DNA of 28,353 bases from an uncultured Oscillospiraceae bacterium (GTDB lineage: Bacteria; Bacillota; Clostridia; Oscillospirales; Ruminococcaceae). Position numbers and translations under genes: made by a program. This document shows, in pieces, positions 8,228 to 15,627 of this stretch. Location: the NCBI GenBank assembly GCA_934463345.1, contig CAKSJL010000017.1, positions 1 through 28,353 of the forward strand, given 5' to 3'. Positions within the stretch are counted from its first letter, which is position 1. Every line of letters begins with the position of its first letter. The notes under the pieces are model-generated. The model worked only from the letters and a program-made list of their open reading frames with translations. It was not told the DNA's origin and did no database searches.

Positions 8228-10057
8228 TTACGATGCCTGTTCAAACTGACTGTTATAAAGATCAGCATAAAATCCGCCCTTTGAAAGAAGCTCTTCGTGA
8301 TTTCCGCTTTCTATTATATCGCCGTCCTTCATAACAAGAATAAGGTCAGCATTTTTTATCGTCGAAAGTCTGTGGGCAATAACGAATGAAGTTCTTCCCT
8401 CTGTCAGCTTATCCATTGCATTCTGTATCTGAATTTCAGTTCTCGTATCAACAGAGCTTGTAGCCTCATCAAGTATCAGAAGCGGTGCATTTTCAATCAT
8501 AGCTCTTGCAATTGTTATAAGCTGCTTCTGACCTGCTGAAAGATTAGCTTTGTCATTAAGGATCGTATCATAGCCATTCGGAAGAGTTCTTATAAAATGA
8601 TCTATACCAACAGCCTTGCATGCCCTGGTAATTTCTTCATCCGTAACGCCTTCTTTGCTGTAAACAATATTTTCTTTTATAGTTCCCTCAAAAAGCCAGG
8701 TATCCTGAAGTACCATACAGAAAAGATCATGAACGTTTTCTCTTGTAAGACTGCTTATAGGAATACCATCTATCATAATTTCGCCGGAGTTAAGTTCATA
8801 AAATCTCATAAGAAGATTTACCATTGTTGTCTTTCCTGCACCGGTCGGGCCAACTATAGCAATTTTCTGTCCTGCTTTTGTATGCGCTGAAAAATTATGA
8901 ATTATTACCTTTTCAGGATCATATCCGAAGCGTACATTTTTAAATTCAACATCGCCTCTTGCAGTATCAATATGAGCAGTTTTTTTGCTTTCATCTTCCA
9001 TTTCTTCAGCAGCAAGGAATTCAAATACACGTTCCGACGCCGCAGCCGTTGTCTGAAGATTGGTTGCTGCCTGGGCAATCTGTGAAAGAGGATTTGTAAA
9101 AAGTCTGATATATATCATGAAAGCCACGATTACGCCAAAGCTGATTTTATCATTCATCGCAAGCACTGAACCTACAACGCATACCGCAACATATCCGAAG
9201 TTTCCTATAAAATTCATAAGAGGCATCATAATACCTGAAAGAAACTGGGATTTCCATGCACTGTTATAAAGTCTGTTGTTGATCTTTTCAAACTCCTCAA
9301 CAGCCTTCTGAGTTCCGTTGTATACCTTCACAACATTATGACCTGTATATACTTCCTCAATATGACCGTTTATATTACCAAGCTCAGTCTGCTGACAAAG
9401 GAAGTGCTTCTGGGATTTTCCCATTATAAGCGACATAAGTCCGAAGCCTATAAGCGTTGACAAAACAGCTGTCAGCGCCATGACCCAGTTAGTATAGATC
9501 ATCATAACAAGTGAGCCGACAAGCATAGTAACGGCTGTAACAAGCGTACTTATGCTCATATTAAGTGTCTGACCTATCATATCGATATCATTTGTCACAC
9601 GACTTAAAATATCGCCGAAGCTCGTTTTGTTATAATAATTCAGCGGAACTCGATTGATTTTCTGAGATATAGCTGTTCTTAGTCCCTTACTGATGCTCTG
9701 GGTAACTGTTGCCATTATAAAATGCTGTATATATGTGAAAATAAATCCTAAAGAATAAAGCACAACAAGCAGAAATGCTATATCCTTGACTTCGTCCATA
9801 TCTATTCCGTTCACAAAGCCGTCTGTTATCAGATTAGTCAGATCCTTTAATTTGTTAGGACCTACGATAGAAAAGATAGTAGCGGTAACAGCAAGTACAA
9901 GAGCAATTACAACAGCTGGTATATACCTTCTGGAATATTCGATAAGACTTGCAAACGACTTTTTAAAATCCTTTGCCTTTTCTCCTGCACCCATTCCGGC
10001 ACCCGGTCCTCTACCTGGTCCATGCTGAGGACGTTTTGTTCTGATCTCATCACTCAT
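8228..10057 (-). CDS. ABC exporter half-transporter, catalytically canonical subunit
   Basis: A 609-residue fused permease-ATPase of the multidrug/lipid exporter type, second half of a heterodimer. After a Gly/Pro-rich N-terminus come six membrane helices (for example YIPAVVIALVLAVTATIFS; ALTAVLSTLIGFGLMSLIMG) and then a nucleotide-binding domain with Walker A GPTGAGKTT, Q-loop VLQDTWLF, signature LSAGQKQL (changed from LSGGQ), Walker B LLILDEATSSVD with the catalytic Glu, and switch His IAHRLSTI. The start at 10057 is chosen because AAAGGAGGAAC sits eight bases before it; the frame is open a further 38 codons, overlapping the upstream gene. It overlaps that gene by 8 bp. Substrate is unknown; YheH/BmrD/LmrD-like by arrangement. 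Confidence 0.92.
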   Translation of the reverse strand: MSDEIRTKRPQHGPGRGPGAGMGAGEKAKDFKKSFASLIEYSRRYIPAVVIALVLAVTATIFSIVGPNKLKDLTNLITDGFVNGIDMDEVKDIAFLLVVLYSLGFIFTYIQHFIMATVTQSISKGLRTAISQKINRVPLNYYNKTSFGDILSRVTNDIDMIGQTLNMSISTLVTAVTMLVGSLVMMIYTNWVMALTAVLSTLIGFGLMSLIMGKSQKHFLCQQTELGNINGHIEEVYTGHNVVKVYNGTQKAVEEFEKINNRLYNSAWKSQFLSGIMMPLMNFIGNFGYVAVCVVGSVLAMNDKISFGVIVAFMIYIRLFTNPLSQIAQAATNLQTTAAASERVFEFLAAEEMEDESKKTAHIDTARGDVEFKNVRFGYDPEKVIIHNFSAHTKAGQKIAIVGPTGAGKTTMVNLLMRFYELNSGEIMIDGIPISSLTRENVHDLFCMVLQDTWLFEGTIKENIVYSKEGVTDEEITRACKAVGIDHFIRTLPNGYDTILNDKANLSAGQKQLITIARAMIENAPLLILDEATSSVDTRTEIQIQNAMDKLTEGRTSFVIAHRLSTIKNADLILVMKDGDIIESGNHEELLSKGGFYADLYNSQFEQAS

Positions 10058-11834
10058 TTTCAAGTTCCTCCTTTGAAAGCTGTGATAATGCAATCTGTCT
10101 GTATACTTCACAGTTTTTAAGCAGTTCCTCATGTCTGCCCATTCCGACAATTCTTCCTTCGTCAAGAACAATTATTTTATCTGCGTCCTTTATAGTTCCT
10201 ATTCTCTGCGCAACGATAAGCATTGTCCTGTCGCCGGCTTCTTTTTTAAGAGCTGTTCTTAAAATTCTGTCTGTCTTGTAGTCAAGCGCCGAGAATGAAT
10301 CGTCAAAAATGTATATCTCAGGATCACGGCAGACTGCTCTCGCTATTGAAAGACGCTGCTTTTGTCCGCCGGAAACATTTGTGCCGCCCTGAGCAATAGA
10401 TGCATTATACTGTCCTTCCATTTTCTCTACAAATTCACAGCCCTGTGCAATTTCAACCGCTTTTTTCACCTGTTCTTCTGTATACTCACTGCCGCCGTTT
10501 TCGCCATATGCAACATTTGAAGATACACTTCCGCTGAACATCACTGTTTTCTGAGAAACATATCCCAGCTTATTGTAAAGCTCTTTCAGCTCATATTCCC
10601 TGACATTTACGCCGTCAACCAGAACTTCACCGTCAGTTGCATCATAAAATCTCGGGATAAGATTTACAAGCGTACTCTTTCCGCTTCCCGTTGAACCGAT
10701 AAATGCTATGGTTTCACCCTTTGACGCATTGAATGAAATATCCCTCAGTACATAACCAGAAGCGTCAGGATACCTAAAGCTTACATTCCTGAATTCAATC
10801 TCGCCGCTGCGCTTTACATCCGAGCTTTTCACAGTTCCGTCAATTATTTTCGGCTTTGTATCAAGAACCTCGTTTATTCTCTTAGCTGCAACGCTCGCCC
10901 TTGGCGCCATAACAAATATCATTATCATCATCATAAATGACATAACAACCATCATTGCATATGAGGAAAATACGACCATGTCCGAAAAGAGATCTACCTT
11001 TTCCTTCATCTGAAGCATCTGATCCTGCACTTTAACTTTATTTATAAGATAAGCACCTATCCAGTAAATAGAAAGCGGCAGACCATTCATTATGAGTGTA
11101 ATTCCAGGCATCATAAGCGCCATAACTCTGCCGGTGAAAAGGTTTGTTCCGGTAAGTTCCTCATTTGCCTTTTCAAACTTGTTTTCCTGATATTTTTCAG
11201 CGTTATATGCTCTTACTACCCTTATACCCGTAAGATTCTCTCTTGTAACTCTATTAAGATTATCTGTAAGTTTCTGTACAATTTTAAACTTTGGAAATGC
11301 CAGAACAAGAGCAATACCGATAATTATAAACAATACCACAACTGCACCGCCTGTTGCAGCAGTCCATTGCCAACTCTTTCCTAATATTTTGCATATTACC
11401 CATACCGCCATTATAGGTCCTTTTATCATTACCTGAAGTCCGAGAGCTATGAGCATCTGGATTTGCAATACATCATTGGTGGAACGTGTTATAAGACTTG
11501 CAGTAGAAAAATTATTGATTTCCTCCATTGAAAAGTCTGAAACCTTTTTAAACAGCATTGAGCGGAGTCTCTGTGAAAAGCCTGCTGCCACCTTAGCTGC
11601 AAAAAATCCAACAATTACAGACAATACAACACTTCCCAAAGCACACAGAAGCATCTTTCCTCCTGCAAGCCATATGTCAGCCATCTTGCTGCCTTCTGTC
11701 TGTACAAGCTTCGTAATTTCTGACATATAGTCAGGGAGCTTCAGATCAAGCCACACCTGACCGACTATAAACAGTATGCTAATACCGATCATGCCAAGTT
11801 CTTTTTTCTTAAGATACTTAAATATTTTCAGCAT
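10050..11834 (-). CDS. ABC exporter half-transporter, degenerate-site subunit
   Basis: A 594-residue permease-ATPase, first half of the heterodimeric exporter. Six predicted membrane helices (GMIGISILFIVGQVWL; VVMSFMMMIMIFVMA) precede a nucleotide-binding domain with Walker A GSTGSGKST, signature VSGGQKQRLSIARAV and Walker B IYIFDDSFSAL, where Asp replaces the catalytic Glu; the switch His is also replaced (VAQRIGTI instead of AHRLSTI). One degenerate and one canonical site is the known hallmark of heterodimeric exporters such as BmrCD, LmrCD and TM287/288. The start at 11834 (MLKIFKYLKKKELG) fits the family, with AAGG and AGGAG seven to twelve bases upstream. It lies 19 bp after the MarR gene, which probably controls it. 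Confidence 0.92.
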   Translation of the reverse strand: MLKIFKYLKKKELGMIGISILFIVGQVWLDLKLPDYMSEITKLVQTEGSKMADIWLAGGKMLLCALGSVVLSVIVGFFAAKVAAGFSQRLRSMLFKKVSDFSMEEINNFSTASLITRSTNDVLQIQMLIALGLQVMIKGPIMAVWVICKILGKSWQWTAATGGAVVVLFIIIGIALVLAFPKFKIVQKLTDNLNRVTRENLTGIRVVRAYNAEKYQENKFEKANEELTGTNLFTGRVMALMMPGITLIMNGLPLSIYWIGAYLINKVKVQDQMLQMKEKVDLFSDMVVFSSYAMMVVMSFMMMIMIFVMAPRASVAAKRINEVLDTKPKIIDGTVKSSDVKRSGEIEFRNVSFRYPDASGYVLRDISFNASKGETIAFIGSTGSGKSTLVNLIPRFYDATDGEVLVDGVNVREYELKELYNKLGYVSQKTVMFSGSVSSNVAYGENGGSEYTEEQVKKAVEIAQGCEFVEKMEGQYNASIAQGGTNVSGGQKQRLSIARAVCRDPEIYIFDDSFSALDYKTDRILRTALKKEAGDRTMLIVAQRIGTIKDADKIIVLDEGRIVGMGRHEELLKNCEVYRQIALSQLSKEELENE

Positions 11835-11853
11835 ATATTTCCTTATCTCCTTT

Positions 11854-12318
11854 TCATTGTTTCTGCCCTGTCTGTTCTTCCTTTTCAAGGCTTTCACGTA
11901 TTTTTGCAAGAATTACTATAAGCTGCTCCATCTCCTCCTCTGACAAATTTGAAACAAATTTATCCCCAAGCTCCTGCATCTGTTCATTTACGATCTCATG
12001 AATCTCCGTTGCCTTTTCGGTCGGTATAAGCCGTTTGAGTCTTGCATCATACCCAACTGGTTCACGCTTTATAAGACCTTTTTCAACCATAAGCTTTACA
12101 GCCTTTGAAACTGTCGACCGTCTGACTGAAAATGCTTCCTCAATATCTTTCTGAAAAACGTCGTGGTCACTGTTCCGGAAAAGATATCCTAAAATCCAGA
12201 TATTATTTCCCGTATATTTTTCAGCGTACCTCATTGTGGCATTATTATCAAGATACCGTTTCAGCATTCTTGTCGTTGACATGAATTCAAAGCACATTCT
12301 CTCTTTGCTGTTCAACAT
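11854..12318 (-). CDS. MarR-family transcriptional regulator
   Basis: A 154-residue winged-helix regulator. Helical dimerisation segments at both ends flank a central wHTH: IWILGYLF (start), VFQKDIEEAFSVRRSTVSKA as the helix-turn-helix, then KLMVEKGLIKREPVGYDARLK as recognition end and wing, with the basic DARLKRL typical of MarR wings. GGGGTG lies four bases before the ATG. It is first in an operon with the two ABC half-transporters (19-bp gap). Its promoter overlaps a palindrome, so autorepression and ligand-induced release of the exporter operon is the likely scheme. The inducer is unknown. Confidence 0.93.
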   Translation of the reverse strand: MLNSKERMCFEFMSTTRMLKRYLDNNATMRYAEKYTGNNIWILGYLFRNSDHDVFQKDIEEAFSVRRSTVSKAVKLMVEKGLIKREPVGYDARLKRLIPTEKATEIHEIVNEQMQELGDKFVSNLSEEEMEQLIVILAKIRESLEKEEQTGQKQ

Positions 12319-12390
12319 TCTTCACCCCGCAATCGCAAAATAAGCTGTAAATCCATCTGTCACATGGCACAGCTTTTAAATTGTTGAACA

Positions 12391-12422
12391 TCTAACTGTT
12401 AGAGTGCTAACATTATAGCACT
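12391..12422. promoter_or_regulatory. Two palindromes, probable MarR operators
   Basis: Palindrome 1 (12403-12422) is AGTGCTA-N6-TAGCACT with perfect 7-bp arms and covers the -10 box of the marR promoter. Palindrome 2 (12391-12403) is TCTAAC-T-GTTAGA with perfect 6-bp arms and falls at or just after the expected transcription start. A dimer on either site would block polymerase. Binding by this MarR is inferred from position only. Confidence 0.65.
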
Positions 12423-12440
12423 ATGATTTTTTAATGTCAA
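12412..12440 (-). promoter_or_regulatory. Consensus sigma-A promoter of the marR-ABC operon
   Basis: TTGACA-N17-TATAAT on the minus strand, a perfect match in both boxes and spacing, with TGC just before the -10 (extended -10). Such a strong promoter makes most sense if it is normally repressed; the palindrome over the -10 box fits that. Confidence 0.88.
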
Positions 12441-12491
12441 TCGTTTTCACATACTTTTCACCTTATTTAATTCACTCATCAGTACCATTAC

Positions 12492-12546
12492 AAAAAATAA
12501 AAACTTTCCTGCAAAAATATTATGCACATTTTCACAGGGAAAGTTT
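12492..12546 (-). terminator. Intrinsic terminator of the radical-SAM pair
   Basis: On the minus strand AAACTTTCCCTG pairs with CAGGAAAGTTT (11 bp with one bulged C) across a loop of about 22 bases, followed by TTATTTTTTG. It begins only 7 bp after the stop at 12553. A run of T on the other side makes it possibly bidirectional. Confidence 0.75.
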
Positions 12547-12552
12547 TTTCAC

Positions 12553-13209
12553 TTATATAAAATTTTGTCCGTTCTCCATAAATATTCCTGTTCTTTCGAC
12601 AGACATACCAATTATATCGACATTGTACGACTGAAAAAACAAATCTGTCAGCAATGACGGATTTATATTTTTTTCTGTACCAGCAGGAAAAAATGCATCT
12701 ATCTCAAGAACATCATCTGCGACAGAAATATTGTTAAAGCTGATATCCGGCTTCAGATCTATTAGCTTCTCGCCGCCCCTTTTGGTTTTCTTTACAGTAT
12801 TTATCTGATCCTGAGATATAAACTCTCTGAATTTCCGCTCCAGTTCTTTCGGTTCAGAAGCATTGATGCGGATACTGAACGAAGCTTTTTTTATCGCTGT
12901 GTGCTTATTAACAGGTGTAAATGCCTTAACAGCCCTTAAACCATCTGGCATGGCAGAATTAAGTCTGCTTAATATCTCATCAAACGGAACTTCCTGCATA
13001 AGATTAAAATCCATTATTTCAACTGAGCTTTCATAGCCGAGTGACAAAGGAAGCGCAAACATGATATATATATGCGGATTAAAGCCCTCAGTATACCATA
13101 CAGGAAGACCCGACCGCTTGAATATTCTCTGCATGCACCTGTTAAGGTCAAGATGAGATATATATTTTGCACGTCCCTTTTTTTCAAAAACAACCCTTAC
13201 TTTAACCAA
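12553..13209 (-). CDS. TIGR03936 family (DUF2344) radical-SAM-associated protein
   Basis: A 218-residue partner protein that is almost always encoded next to, or fused to, the TIGR03960 radical-SAM enzyme. The N-terminus VKVRVVFEKKGRAKYISHLD and the segment PVWYTEGFNPHIYIMFALPL are diagnostic of the family. The start is a TTG at 13209, supported by GGGAGGG seven bases upstream and by alignment of the family N-terminus; no in-frame ATG fits. The gene overlaps the upstream enzyme by 8 bp and ends just before a terminator. In many Firmicutes the next genes are an RNase G/E homologue and rplU; neither is here. Biochemical role unknown, though genomic context elsewhere suggests a link to RNA or ribosomes. 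Confidence 0.9.
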   Translation of the reverse strand: MVKVRVVFEKKGRAKYISHLDLNRCMQRIFKRSGLPVWYTEGFNPHIYIMFALPLSLGYESSVEIMDFNLMQEVPFDEILSRLNSAMPDGLRAVKAFTPVNKHTAIKKASFSIRINASEPKELERKFREFISQDQINTVKKTKRGGEKLIDLKPDISFNNISVADDVLEIDAFFPAGTEKNINPSLLTDLFFQSYNVDIIGMSVERTGIFMENGQNFI

Positions 13210-15043
13210 AACATGCCCTCCCTATCTCTCGGCTTACTCCGCATGCAGAACATTTACTGCGGCAGTGCTCTGTTGTCTGTGCAAGTCTTGCTTTTTTATT
13301 TTCTCTTACAAGAAATTCCTTTGACACAAAATAATCAAGATGATCCCACGGCATTACCTCATCATAAGCTCTGGTACGGCTTGCATAAAATTCCACACTG
13401 AGTTCATTTTCCTTAAATGCCTGTTCCCATTTTTCATAGCTGAAATGTTCTCCCCAGCTGTCAAATTTACAGCCATTTTTCCATGCGCTGTAAATCACTC
13501 TGCCAACTCTCCTGTCGCCTCTTGCCAAGACAGCTTCCAGTATGCTCGTTGACGGGTCATGCCAGCTTGCTTTTATCTTTTTGGAAGTTATAGAATGCAT
13601 TAGTATTTCCTGCTTGTGCATAATTTCTTCCCTTGTCGCCTGAGGTTCAAATTCAAAAGGAGTAAACGGCTTCGGAACGAATGTTGCCGTACTTATGGAA
13701 ACCTGCACACCTCTGCCCTTAGGTCTTTCAGGAATACTGTAATACAGATCCACAACTTTCTGCGCAAGCTCTGCTATTCCGGCAATGTCCTCGTCTGTCT
13801 CCGTCGGGAGTCCCATCATAAAATAAAGCTTCACATTGGAATAGCCGCCCTCAAAGGCAGTTCGGCAGGTGCGCATTACTTCCTCTTCGCTTACATTTTT
13901 ATTTATAACGTTTCTGAGACGCTGTGTTCCTGCCTCCGGAGCAAAGGTAAGTCCGCTTTTTCTTACCTTTTTTATCTCATCCATAAGCTCCTTTGAAAAA
14001 TTGTCAACTCTCAGTGACGGCAAAGAAAGGTTAATATGTTCTTTTTCTGTATACGGTATAAGACCTGTCAGAATTCCGCTTATCTCCGAGTGATCGGACG
14101 TACTGAGAGACGCAAGGGAAAGCTCTTCATATCCTGTATTTTCACAAAGAGCCTTAGCTTCACGACAGACGGTATCAGCCGTTTTTTCCCTGAATGGACG
14201 ATAAAGAAAACCTGCCTGACAAAAACGGCAGCCTCTTATGCATCCTCTCAAAACCTCAACGGATACTCTGTCATGTACTATTTCAGTCATAGGAACAACA
14301 AATTCATCCGGATAAAAAACATTATCCATATCCTCTATTATTCTCTTCTTTATGACAGCAGGTGCTCCGTCCTTCGGCAAAATATTTTTTACTGTGCAAT
14401 CGTCATTATACTCAATATCATAAAGTGACGGAACATATATTCCCTCTATGCTGGCCGCTTTTTTAAGAAAATTGCTTTTTGATGCGCCCTCTGCCTTCAT
14501 CTTCTTGTAAAGATCCATAAGCTCAAGATTTACCTCTTCGCCCTCTCCGAGTATAAACAAGTCAAAAAAGTCAGCAAGTGGCTCCGGATTACAGACGCAT
14601 GGACCTCCGGCAACGATGATATTCATAAGCCTGTCATCTCTCTGTGAAGCTAAAACAGGTATTCCCGCAAGGTCGAGCATATTAAGCACATTGGTATACG
14701 AAAGCTCATACTGCATTGTGAAACCGATAAAATCAAATTCACTGAGAGGATCAAGACTTTCAAGAGCATAAAGCGGTATGTCGTTTTTTCTCATAAGCTC
14801 CTCAAAGTCAACTCCCGGAGCAAATACACGCTCACACCAGTAATCCTCCCTCTTATTTATCAGCGAGTAAAGTATTTTCATTCCAAGATGTGACATACCA
14901 ATATCATAGGTATCCGGAAAGCAGAATGCAAACCGGACGCTTATGTCATCAATATTTTTCACAACACTGCCGGGTTCTCCTCCTATGTATCTTGCCGGTT
15001 TCTGAACCTTCAGCAGCAGATTTTCAATCTTATCTTTAAGCAT
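13202..15043 (-). CDS. TIGR03960 family B12-binding-type radical SAM protein
   Basis: A 613-residue radical-SAM enzyme. The N-terminal 200 residues are a Rossmann-like, B12-binding-type region (FAFCFPDTYDIGMSHLGMKI; IIVAGGPCVCNPEPL). The radical-SAM core has the 4Fe-4S motif C268-x3-C272-x2-C275 (RGCIRGCRFCQAGF), SAM-binding EELSLASLSTSDHSE and LTFAPEAGTQRLRNVINK. The C-terminal end carries a second cysteine cluster (CRSKCSACGVSREIGRAC), a possible auxiliary metal or Fe-S site. The reaction is not established for the family. A promoter lies about 80 bp upstream and AGGA about 10 bases before the ATG. Confidence 0.92.
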   Translation of the reverse strand: MLKDKIENLLLKVQKPARYIGGEPGSVVKNIDDISVRFAFCFPDTYDIGMSHLGMKILYSLINKREDYWCERVFAPGVDFEELMRKNDIPLYALESLDPLSEFDFIGFTMQYELSYTNVLNMLDLAGIPVLASQRDDRLMNIIVAGGPCVCNPEPLADFFDLFILGEGEEVNLELMDLYKKMKAEGASKSNFLKKAASIEGIYVPSLYDIEYNDDCTVKNILPKDGAPAVIKKRIIEDMDNVFYPDEFVVPMTEIVHDRVSVEVLRGCIRGCRFCQAGFLYRPFREKTADTVCREAKALCENTGYEELSLASLSTSDHSEISGILTGLIPYTEKEHINLSLPSLRVDNFSKELMDEIKKVRKSGLTFAPEAGTQRLRNVINKNVSEEEVMRTCRTAFEGGYSNVKLYFMMGLPTETDEDIAGIAELAQKVVDLYYSIPERPKGRGVQVSISTATFVPKPFTPFEFEPQATREEIMHKQEILMHSITSKKIKASWHDPSTSILEAVLARGDRRVGRVIYSAWKNGCKFDSWGEHFSYEKWEQAFKENELSVEFYASRTRAYDEVMPWDHLDYFVSKEFLVRENKKARLAQTTEHCRSKCSACGVSREIGRACFG

Positions 15044-15124
15044 GTTTTTATTTCCTTTTTATACAGGTGATACTCAGATGCTTCTGCCCTTATACACCCG
15101 TTCCATTTTTATTGTAACCATTAC

Positions 15125-15153
15125 ATTTTACTATAACTCCCCATAAAAATCAA
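15125..15153 (-). promoter_or_regulatory. Sigma-A-type promoter of the radical-SAM pair
   Basis: TTGATT-N17-TAAAAT on the minus strand, about 80 bp upstream of the ATG at 15043. Spacing is optimal; one mismatch in the -10 and two in the -35. It lies between the gene and the MITE-like element, so the element does not interrupt it. Confidence 0.65.
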
Positions 15154-15180
15154 GCTTAATTCGTTTTATTGATTTTCTTA

Positions 15181-15289
15181 GAACCCGTCTTCACAAGATA
15201 TGTGTGCGGATTTCCAAGCACAATTTTTAACGCAGTATGCGAAAAAATTTGCTGGAAAGACGTGCGCATACGCTTGTGAAGACAGGTTC
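15181..15289. mobile_element. MITE-like element, 109 bp, 17-bp terminal inverted repeats, TTA flanks
   Basis: The ends GAACCCGTCTTCACAAG and CTTGTGAAGACAGGTTC are inverted repeats with 16 of 17 matches. Similarity continues inward for much of the element: the two halves are imperfect reverse complements around a centre near 15240 (shared blocks such as TTTCCA, GCA and TTTTT). The trinucleotide TTA flanks both ends directly, fitting a 3-bp target duplication of TNA type as made by some IS5-family transposases. No coding capacity. It is best read as a non-autonomous element moved by a transposase elsewhere; family assignment is inference. Confidence 0.72.
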
Positions 15290-15373
15290 TTAATGCATAT
15301 TCACCAATTTTATTCGCTTTTCTTCGCTAAAATTAATCATTATTGGAAAGTAATTTAAGTTATGAAAAATCTC

Positions 15374-15402
15374 TTGCATTTTTATATTCATCATGCTATA
15401 AT
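15374..15402 (+). promoter_or_regulatory. Sigma-A-type promoter of pflB
   Basis: TTGCAT-N17-TATAAT with TGC before the -10 box (extended -10). Predicted transcription starts near 15409, at a small palindrome ATAAC-G-GTTAT (15405-15415) that could bind a regulator. It gives a leader of about 219 nt to the pflB start. No Rex, CRP/FNR or cre consensus was recognised. Confidence 0.75.
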
Positions 15403-15408
15403 TAATAA

Positions 15409-15627
15409 CGGTTATGAGATATTCTGTTTTCATTCAGCCGGAATATTTCAGGGCGGATTCGTAATAACAGCATCCGTCTAATTTCACAATATTTATAGTA
15501 ATATTTTTGTTCTGTATAAGCGGCACATAATAAGCATATGCTAACTTTGTGCTTTGCAAATACTGATACAAAAACAGCTGTAAATGTTAAAGATCATAAA
15601 ATTACCTATGATTCAAAGGAGGATATT
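15409..15627 (+). other. Long untranslated leader of pflB
   Basis: About 219 nt lie between the predicted transcription start and the pflB ATG. It contains a hairpin with GGCGGAT (15452-15458) pairing with ATCCGTC (15472-15478; one G-U pair, 13-base loop), but no T-tract, no recognised riboswitch core and no small ORF with a ribosome binding site. An in-frame ATG at 15538 lacks a ribosome binding site. The function, if any, is unknown; a structured leader for mRNA stability is one option. Confidence 0.4.

Noticed and set aside
12402..12422. Possible CIRCE (HrcA) element upstream of marR
   Set aside because: GAGTGCTAA is present, but the partner TTAGCACTC at 9-base spacing is missing on both sides; the palindrome here has the opposite arrangement (AGTGCTA-N6-TAGCACT).
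15538..15627. In-frame 30-codon N-terminal extension of pflB
   Set aside because: No ribosome binding site before the ATG at 15538, while AAAGGAGG is ideally placed before 15628, and PflB homologues begin there.
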